Shown: in pieces, positions 57,916 to 64,000 of the stretch
Position numbering within the stretch: position 1 is the stretch's first letter
Layout: every line of letters starts with the position of its first letter
Position numbers and translations under genes: made by a program
The notes under the pieces: generated by a model
The model's input: only the letters and a program-made list of their open reading frames with translations
The model's database searches: none
Told to the model about the DNA's origin: nothing
Source: Linderina pennispora
Lineage: Eukaryota; Kickxellomycota; Kickxellomycetes; Kickxellales; Kickxellaceae
Reading direction: 5' to 3'
Length of the DNA: 64,000 nt
Assembly: GCF_002104995.1 (NCBI RefSeq)
Contig: NW_024468273.1
Location: 1 to 64,000 of the forward strand

Positions 57916-58880
57916 CTACTTGTTGCACTCTTGGATCTTCTGACGGTCCTTGATGCCATAGACAGTTTTGATCCACCACTTCTCTCCCCATTTAGCATAC
58001 CCGACATCACAGGCCATTCTGCCTAAATGAGCTGCAGCCGTTATAAGACGGCAACCCGGCATGAGATCTGATGCGCTTGTAATCGCTGGTCCATAGGCCA
58101 GGGCAGCGAGCACGGAGACTAGCATCACATGATCTCCATCAGTGCCATGGCCGTCGTTAAGGAGGGCATGCATATACCTATAGTACGCAACGGGTGGACA
58201 GAATATACCAAGGAATGAGGAAGGGAACCCGGACGAAGGCGCGCCAGCAGATGCTGCGCAAGACTTGCGCCAACACCTGAAGTGAGATACATGGCGGCTG
58301 CCTTAAGTGTGTCCATTGGCTGAGCTAACGGGGCAGCCAGATAGATGGGCATGGCGCTATCGACGAGGAGTTCACTAAAGCTCTTGTGGCTAAAGACGTT
58401 CGTAAAAGGGTGTACAAACGGCGGGAAGGAGGATCGTGCAAAGCGCCTTCCCAGGATTGGAATTGCTCGCGGGCACCGCCAAAGCGCAAAGAGGGCCACA
58501 TTTACACCGATGACTGGCAGCACCAAACTATGTCCAGGCGACATTCCCAAAAGTGTTTCTGCAGAGATAAAAATCTCCTGCTTCACAGCATCAGCCATCC
58601 ACCCTGGAAGGTTAGATACCCAGTAAATGAACCTGGTGTGCGTCGATGACTGTGTGGTGAACAACTTGCCAACTACCTTCTGCACCTTGAGGGAGCGCAG
58701 TAGCATGTCAATTTTCGCCTGCATCTCGGTGCTAGTTGTGCTGTCCTTCTGTTTTACCCCGATGAAAAGCAGCTAGCCGGGCTAGTGAACGTAGCTGCCT
58801 CGATATGGGCGCACGTATATAATGCGCCTGTGCCAAAAGCCAGTGCCCAAACAACCGGCTGAACGACAAGTGGTTTGTCG
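57916..58880 (-). pseudogene. Degenerate rhomboid protease copy
   Basis: A broken paralogue of the rhomboid gene at 59327-60481 on the same strand. From high to low coordinates: near 58880-58790 one frame reads VVQPVVWALAFGTGALY, matching FIRPILWSLAFSGGAFY of the intact gene. At 58724-58125 another frame has LPGWMADAVKQEIF (LPGWMPRELKRTMV in the intact gene) and MSPGHSLVLPVIGVNVALFA. At 58173-57916 a third frame has HLGRMACDVGYAKWGEKWW. At least two frameshifts separate these pieces. The GASGA block with the catalytic serine is gone, as is the membrane region after it. It cannot make an active protease. Confidence 0.8.
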
Positions 58881-59326
58881 CGTTCGCCATGCCACTCATG
58901 GCCAGGTTTGAACTTCTACCCAACAGGCGTTTTGGAGCGCCAGTAGTTTGCAGTGTGGGAGAGTCAGGCAGGTGCAAAATTGCGGTGCATCGTTCACATG
59001 GTCTTGCGTTACATGGGGTTTACGTGAAAGTCGCAGCATGTTGGAAATGAAATGGTAGGCAAAGCCAAAGGGTGAATGACAGGGTAGAGCCAGCAATCCT
59101 TGGCAGTCTGGTCTTATATACCCCCCATGATGTCTATGACGGTAAGCGACACCTGAGATGCGATGTATGCAACTGGTGACAATCCGACTCAGATATTGGC
59201 GTCATTCATATTTGGCCAGGTCCGGCTGTGAGGTGATCGCAGCCCGTCCATATCAAAAGTGCCAAGTCTTTGCAGACAGTGTTGCCACAAGTACATCTAG
59301 GTGCTGTATTGAATCTTTTGAAGGGT
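58881..59326. other. Spacer between rhomboid copies
   Basis: 446 bp. TATATACC near 59115 on the plus strand reads as a TATA-like sequence on the minus strand upstream of the dead copy. Nothing else is seen. Confidence 0.4.
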
Positions 59327-60481
59327 CTACTTTAGGCGCCGAGCCTCAACCATCTTGACGAGTTCACGCCACCACTTCTCGCCCCACTGCACATAGGCCA
59401 TGCCAAATGCACCACCGCCTAGATGCGCCCAGTGAGCAAATGTGCTCCATCCGAGGACAGCGCCTGCTAGGTCATAGGCCATCAGCAATGGGAACGCCTG
59501 GCTAATGGTGAATGGCAGGAACGGCAGGAATATGAGCGCAATCTGTGAGTTTGGAAAGTACATCATGGTCGCACCGACCACCGCATACACGGCTCCACTC
59601 GCCCCCAGCGCAGGGAGAATCGCCAGTGGCCGTAGCGGCGACAGCACGTGGTTTGCCAGACTAGAAATGACACCAGCCGACAGGTAGAATGCAGTGAACT
59701 GCTCGGCGCCCATCCGGTCAGCAACAGCCGACCCAAACGACATCAGCGCAATGGTGTTGAATGCGAAATGCCACACCTCACGGTGGCTGAACGTGCTGGT
59801 CAGCAGCGTGTATGCACGGCCCGTCCGCGGATCATGCAAAAAGTATTTGGTCATCTTGGGCATCAGCCGCGGTACCTGCCACATTGCAAACACAGCGGCA
59901 TTGATGCCCGCGATTGCATACACAACCCGCTTGCCAGGCGACATGCGGTACCACGAGTCCGAGCATGCCACCATGGTGCGTTTCAGCTCGCGTGGCATCC
60001 ACCCCGGCAGGTGCGCGATCCGGCGGATGGTCTTCGCGTGCGGCTCCGAATACACCCCGTGTGCACGGCCCACCAGCCGCTGCACCTCCAGGTCGTTCAT
60101 CAGGGCCCAGATCCGGTCCTCCTCGTCGCCCACACTGCCTGTCCCGCCCAGCCCCAGCACATTGAGGTAGCTCCAGGAGCGCTGCCGCATCCGTTCTCGG
60201 TGGTCTGCAAACGAGTTGGCACATAAGTAGAAGGCACCGCCGCTGAAGGCCAGCGACCAGAGGATCGGCCGGATAAACAGAACCCGCCCACCACTGGGTC
60301 CGCTGGGCCGATATTGCCATGTTGGTTCGGGCTGGGCCTCGTTGCGTAGCGGCGATGCTGATGGGTGAGACCGCCAACGGCCAGCCCGGTATGCGCGGAA
60401 ACCAGTCGGTCGTGGCCACTTTGGCACCACCCGCGGCACCACCCGAGGTATTGAGCTGCTCCAGCACCCGAGTCTGAGCAT
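59327..60481 (-). CDS. PCP1: Mitochondrial rhomboid protease (PARL/PCP1)
   Basis: A 384-aa protein from the ATG at 60481. The frame is open to 60718, but this ATG gives a typical arginine-rich mitochondrial targeting peptide (MLRLGCWSSSIPRVV). A membrane span near 80-100 (PILWSLAFSGGAFYL) is the extra N-terminal helix of PARL-type enzymes. The rhomboid core has LPALGASGAVYAVVGA, with the nucleophile serine near 295, and WAHLGGGAFGMAYVQWG, with the catalytic histidine near 350. It acts in the inner membrane on substrates such as Mgm1 or Pink1-like proteins in known species. Shares a 300-bp divergent promoter with the ACL4-like gene. A dead copy lies downstream. Confidence 0.92.
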   Translation of the reverse strand: MLRLGCWSSSIPRVVPRVVPKWPRPTGFRAYRAGRWRSHPSASPLRNEAQPEPTWQYRPSGPSGGRVLFIRPILWSLAFSGGAFYLCANSFADHRERMRQRSWSYLNVLGLGGTGSVGDEEDRIWALMNDLEVQRLVGRAHGVYSEPHAKTIRRIAHLPGWMPRELKRTMVACSDSWYRMSPGKRVVYAIAGINAAVFAMWQVPRLMPKMTKYFLHDPRTGRAYTLLTSTFSHREVWHFAFNTIALMSFGSAVADRMGAEQFTAFYLSAGVISSLANHVLSPLRPLAILPALGASGAVYAVVGATMMYFPNSQIALIFLPFLPFTISQAFPLLMAYDLAGAVLGWSTFAHWAHLGGGAFGMAYVQWGEKWWRELVKMVEARRLK

Positions 60482-60781
60482 CGCTAAATAGTTGAATTGG
60501 TGCTGAATGTGTCGAAGAAAGTTAGACCAAAACAACGAGCACCACAGTCGCTGGCGATGACTAAATCCTGCCAAAACGCTTGGCGATAATACCTTGAGCT
60601 TGTCACGTGAATATGATCTTGCCGCTAATCCGATCATCGCTTGCTGCATTTTTCGTTTTTTTACAGCTACAAAAATAAAATAAAAAACTTTCATCGCATT
60701 GGCCGCTGCTCCTTGCAATTCTCCTCTTCACCAACCACTTTTCTATACCTGTATATCAAAACGCGGCCTCCACAGCTAGAC
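60482..60781. promoter_or_regulatory. Shared divergent promoter PCP1/ACL4
   Basis: 300 bp between two head-to-head ATGs, AT-rich in the middle (60650-60690). Both genes must be driven from here. Confidence 0.55.
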
Positions 60782-61852
60782 ATGGCTCCACGGAAGGGAC
60801 GGAACGCAGCGGCCAAAGCTAAGGCTGCCAAGGGCGAGGCAACCTACACCATGGATCAGCTCCTGGCCAAGGCACAGGAACTGATGGACGACAACGAGCC
60901 CCAGACAGCATTGCAGTTTGCCGCGAAGGCGATTGAGATGGACGCAAACAACACACAGGCGCTGTTCCTGGCGGCGCTGATCCAGCTGGAAATGGGGTCT
61001 GTGGACCCGGCAATCAACTGCCTGCAAAAATGCGTGCAACTGTCGCCAGAGCGCGGCTTCGAGAAATACATGTACCTGGGCCAGTTCTCGGTCGAGCTCG
61101 AAGCCGTAAAGTACTTTGAGCTGGGTGTGCAGGCAATGCAGCGCGATCTGGCTGAGCTTCCGCAGGACTCGCTGCAGGCCGCTGAGCTGCGGCGTATGAT
61201 GGCTGAGGCGTATGTGGCCATCACTGAAATCTTCCTGACCGACTGCTGTGACGAACCGGACGCTGAGCAAAAGTGCGAGCAGCTATTGCAGCTTGCAGTG
61301 GAGAGCGACCCAGAGTGCCCCGAGGTGTACCAGACGTTGGCGTCTGTGCGCATGAGCCAGGCGCGCCCCGACGATGCGCGCGAGTGCCTGAAAAAGGGCA
61401 TGTCGCTGTGGATCAATAAGGATCCGAACGACCCGCAGATCCCGTCGTACGATAACCGGCTTGCGCTGGTGCGGCTTCTCTTGGAGGTTGACGAGAAGGA
61501 GGAGGCGCTGTCGTTGCTCGAGCGCCTGCAAAAGCAGGATGACGAGAATGTCGATCTGTGGTATCTGTATGGCTGGACGTATAAGCTGCAGGCGGAGGAT
61601 ACCAGCGAAGACGGGGACAAGGCGGATCTGCTGCGCTCGGCCCGCGCGTGTCTGAGGCGCGCGATCAAGCTGGCCCAGATGCAGGAGTACGAGGACGAGA
61701 GCCTGGTGGCTCACGCGCAGGAGCTGGTGACAGGCATCAATGAGCTGGTGCCGGATGACGGCAACGACGACGCCGAAGAGGAGGTTGCCGGCAATGAAGG
61801 CGAGTGGGAGGACGTGGCCAGCGACGACGACAATGCCATGGACACGATGTAA
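60782..61852 (+). CDS. ACL4: TPR protein, ACL4-like chaperone of ribosomal protein uL4
   Basis: A 356-aa protein starting MAPRKGRNAAAKAKAAK at 60782 (GACATGG); the in-frame upstream extension to 60641 looks like leader sequence. Tetratricopeptide-like helices run from about residue 20 to 320 (LQFAAKAIEMDANNTQALFL, CLQKCVQLSPERGFEKYMYL, LLQLAVESDPECPEVYQTL). The C-terminus is an acidic tail (NEGEWEDVASDDDNAM). Architecture and length match yeast Acl4, which escorts newly made Rpl4 to the nucleus. A general TPR protein cannot be excluded without a search. Confidence 0.75.
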   Translation: MAPRKGRNAAAKAKAAKGEATYTMDQLLAKAQELMDDNEPQTALQFAAKAIEMDANNTQALFLAALIQLEMGSVDPAINCLQKCVQLSPERGFEKYMYLGQFSVELEAVKYFELGVQAMQRDLAELPQDSLQAAELRRMMAEAYVAITEIFLTDCCDEPDAEQKCEQLLQLAVESDPECPEVYQTLASVRMSQARPDDARECLKKGMSLWINKDPNDPQIPSYDNRLALVRLLLEVDEKEEALSLLERLQKQDDENVDLWYLYGWTYKLQAEDTSEDGDKADLLRSARACLRRAIKLAQMQEYEDESLVAHAQELVTGINELVPDDGNDDAEEEVAGNEGEWEDVASDDDNAMDTM

Positions 61853-62562
61853 TCGAGGAACAATGAGGTGCTGTTTAGTAGATAAATTGAGAACGTTGCA
61901 AACAAGCGAGGCGCACATGATCGCGACCCGATTCACGCTCGCGGCAGAGCTGCAACTTAAGCCGAACACCTCTTTCAGGCGCTGCCGAGAAGTGCCGATC
62001 TGCATGTCGCTGAGTGGATTTGAGAAGGAGCGCTTTTGGGGAGTGGCCAGTTCGATGACAAGATTTATCGAGTGAATCCCCTGTTGTACAGGAATTTACT
62101 AGTGCTGGTTGTTGTGTGTATTGCGGATCCACACACGCGGGAGAGTTGGAAAAACCGCTGCAGACTTTTCTTCCCCTTTTCTCTCTTCTTCGCATTTCAA
62201 AACACTCTTAATACCATTCCCTAGCTCCCCTCCCCTCTTTCCTCTCGACACCTTTTGGTACAGCAAACCGCTCTCCACCGCTCTCTAAAGGTAAGCCTCT
62301 ATCCAGAAATCTGGCAAGCCCTTGTGTGGGAATAAAGTCGCTGCTGCCTCTTCCCAGAAAGGTGCACTACTGGCTTGGAGGACCGTAAACCGTGGGCTGC
62401 TATTGATAACAAACGGTCCGAGCGCTATCCGCTGCACCGACTGGACCCGGCTCTCTGGAGCTTTGGGTCAGTAAGCTTCCAGACGCCACAGATATCTAAA
62501 AATGGACCCAGCGGCCTTTTCTCTCCTTCTCTCCCACCCAATAACCACGCATAGATCGTATA
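61853..62562. other. Intergenic, long pyrimidine-rich leader
   Basis: A C/T-rich block at 62165-62285 precedes GGTAAGC (62289), which could be a 5' UTR splice donor for the GPI-protein gene. An acceptor could not be fixed. No coding feature is seen. Confidence 0.4.
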
Positions 62563-63258
62563 ATGAAGTTCATCATCGCCCTCACTCTTGCCACGGTCGC
62601 CTCGGCCGAGACCTGGAAAATCACGAGCCTTGACCAGGGCACCCGTACCAACCTGTGCGCACTTCAGATCCAGTCGTGCCAGAACGACTGTGGCGGCGCC
62701 GACCAGGCCCCCATGGCCTTCTGTAACGAGAAGACTCTCGCCTGGGGCTGCGGTTGCCTGGAGCGCACTCCCAACTTCTCCCTCTGGAACTGGCCCGTGC
62801 CGGTCGCCGACTGCAGGGGCTCCAGGGACGTCTGCCGCAACAACTGTAACGCGGCATCCTCGGGCGACCGCAACGAGTGCTTCACCAAATGTGAGGCCAC
62901 CCACCAGTGCAGCACCGAAAACGCTCCGATTTCGTACACCAACTCGACTGACGTCGATACTGCGCCCATCTACGTCGGCCCAGCTGTCTCGTACAACGGC
63001 ACCAAGCTGGGTGATCTGAACGATGGCAACAAGCGCCCGGACTCGGTCGAGGACTCGTCCTCTAAGTCGGAATCAGCCTCAGGCTCCAAGCCTAGCGCGT
63101 CGGCCTCGGGCTCCAAGAACAGCGCATCGGGCTCTGCTGGCGACGAGAAGGCTAGCTCGGCTGCCAAGTCCGAGTTGCCCAACGGTGCTGCATCCGTCAA
63201 GGCCTTCGGCTACGCCGGTGTGTCGCTGCTGGTTGCTGCTGGTGCCACCCTTCTCTAA
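62563..63258 (+). CDS. GPI-anchored cysteine-rich surface protein (DUF7707-like)
   Basis: A 231-aa protein. The signal peptide is MKFIIALTLATVASA. Residues 30-120 hold a compact cysteine domain: CALQIQSCQNDCGG, then WGCGCLERTPN, DVCRNNCNAA, CFTKCEATHQC. This spacing resembles the fungal DUF7707 domain. A serine/alanine/glycine-rich stalk (residues 150-205) follows, then a hydrophobic C-terminus (VSLLVAAGATLL) without basic residues after it, as expected of a GPI-attachment signal; the likely omega site lies near PNGAAS. Putative N-glycosylation sites occur (NFS, NST, NGT). It is probably a plasma-membrane or cell-wall protein that would receive the anchor finished by Gpi13. Function unknown. 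Confidence 0.8.
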   Translation: MKFIIALTLATVASAETWKITSLDQGTRTNLCALQIQSCQNDCGGADQAPMAFCNEKTLAWGCGCLERTPNFSLWNWPVPVADCRGSRDVCRNNCNAASSGDRNECFTKCEATHQCSTENAPISYTNSTDVDTAPIYVGPAVSYNGTKLGDLNDGNKRPDSVEDSSSKSESASGSKPSASASGSKNSASGSAGDEKASSAAKSELPNGAASVKAFGYAGVSLLVAAGATLL

Positions 63259-63341
63259 ATCCCTTCCCAAATAAACAACACTGCCATGACATCAAAAGAA
63301 AATAAACATTGGATTCTCTTGTTTTTGTGTAAAACCACCAA

Positions 63342-64000
63342 CTACTTGCGACGGTTGTCTTTGTCGTCTGCGTCCCAAATTGACCGGTTATGATACAGCG
63401 AGCCGCCAAAGGATGTCGGGTGGGACATCTCGCGGTCAATCGGAATCCGGAACGGGTTGGTCAGTGCGTCCACCCCCTGATCGCTGCTCTGCTTTTGCTC
63501 GCGCTCGCGCTCGCGCTTGCGCACCGGCGCGCCGATTGGCTCAACCAGCGGCCGCCGTGGGTTGACAAGGCTGCCACCAAAAATCAGCGACTGTGTCTGC
63601 TCGGCAGCCGGCGTCGTACTGCGCAGCGAGAATGGGTCGGTGCTCTGCTGGCCAGCAACTGCCTCGGGGAATACTGGCGAGGGGCGGTCGTTGACAGTGC
63701 TGCTGCGACCTGACTCGCGGCCATCGGCGCGCTCAAAATCCGGCCACCCGCTGCCTGCGCGAAGATCCAATGACTGGAACCGGAAGTGCGGGCTCGTGGC
63801 ATTGCCCAGGACGCTGCGCTGGTCCAAGTTCTCAAACGAGCTCGTCAAAATCCTGTCCAGCGGCCGGGCATGGCCAGCTGATGCCATCGACGGCCGCTGG
63901 AAATCGCGACGGGCCAGGTCGCTCATCCTGCCGATGCTGCTGCCACCGCCACTACGCTGCCTGGCCGGTGTCGGGTAGGCGAGATCTGTGTCTTTCAGAA
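63342..64000 (-). CDS. Hypothetical protein, C-terminal part (5' end off the window)
   Basis: The frame is open from the window edge (first full codon at 63998) to the stop at 63342, giving 218 visible residues. An ATG at 63926 exists, but coding-like sequence continues upstream (AYPTPARQRSGGGSSIGRM), so the real start is probably outside. The sequence is polar and mostly disordered, with two FGGSL repeats (IFGGSLVNPRRP and SFGGSLYHNRS), an NPFRIP motif and a charged KREREREQKQ stretch. I do not recognise the family. Phenylalanine-glycine motifs could hint at a nuclear pore or trafficking adaptor, but this is weak. Confidence 0.6.
   Translation of the reverse strand, partial: LKDTDLAYPTPARQRSGGGSSIGRMSDLARRDFQRPSMASAGHARPLDRILTSSFENLDQRSVLGNATSPHFRFQSLDLRAGSGWPDFERADGRESGRSSTVNDRPSPVFPEAVAGQQSTDPFSLRSTTPAAEQTQSLIFGGSLVNPRRPLVEPIGAPVRKREREREQKQSSDQGVDALTNPFRIPIDREMSHPTSFGGSLYHNRSIWDADDKDNRRK

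Noticed and set aside
1-64000. CRISPR arrays, rRNA or bacterial-style operons
   Set aside because: No regular spacer-repeat array or rRNA-like sequence was seen; genes are eukaryotic with head-to-head and tail-to-tail spacing.

Overview
The window is nuclear DNA of a fungus. It holds eukaryotic housekeeping genes (an RNA polymerase I/III subunit, eIF3e, ribosomal protein eL6), fungal ERMES, GPI-anchor and inositol-pyrophosphate genes, and a Ty3/gypsy retrotransposon. Genes sit on both strands, are GC-rich in codon use and are nearly intronless: only two spliced genes could be reconstructed, with introns of 88-90 bp. The protein mix (F-box/LRR-like orphan, DUF7707-like GPI protein, DUF229 transmembrane hydrolase, PIF1-helicase/endonuclease relics) suggests an early-diverging lineage, and Kickxellomycotina (Coemansia/Linderina type) is my best guess. 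That placement is inference.

Layout. 0.3-8.4 kb: tandem duplication of a DUF229 gene. Unit B (5.6-8.4 kb) is intact. Unit A (0.3-5.4 kb) is broken by nine small indels and split by a 2.35-kb transposon with 82-bp terminal inverted repeats. That transposon carries the relic of a PIF1-type helicase fused to an endonuclease, plus small fold-back repeats. 8.4-15.3 kb: compact housekeeping block NCA2, RPC19, eIF3e, eL6, mL49. 15.3-18.0 kb: AT-richer stretch without a recognisable gene. 18.0-31.8 kb: F-box/LRR-like gene, small secreted protein, mitochondrial Tyr-tRNA synthetase, GPI13, FTS/AKTIP-like E2 variant, a putative RNase MRP zinc-ribbon protein, an orphan, and a methyltransferase. 31.8-42.6 kb: gene-poor island containing a complete, apparently very young chromodomain Ty3/gypsy element (33559-39992). 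42.6-64 kb: Rim15/Greatwall-type kinase, MMM1, KCS1-like inositol kinase, SET5, a dead rhomboid paralogue beside an intact PARL/PCP1 rhomboid protease, ACL4-like chaperone, DUF7707-like GPI protein, and one CDS cut by the window edge.

Connections. Several genes act at mitochondria (NCA2, mL49, MSY1, MMM1, PCP1) and several in ribosome or RNA production (RPC19, eIF3e, eL6, ACL4, putative MRP subunit). They lie in ordinary head-to-head or tail-to-tail eukaryotic pairs, so this is not an operon-like cluster. I found no tRNA, rRNA or CRISPR.

The most unusual item is the retrotransposon. Its pol carries a complete five-motif dUTPase between RNase H and integrase, the place occupied in non-primate lentiviruses. 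Its three reading frames are linked by two junctions that both need a +1 shift. Second is the TIR element with the helicase-endonuclease relic. Third is the DUF229 pair, where coding sequences are nearly identical but upstream flanks are clearly diverged.
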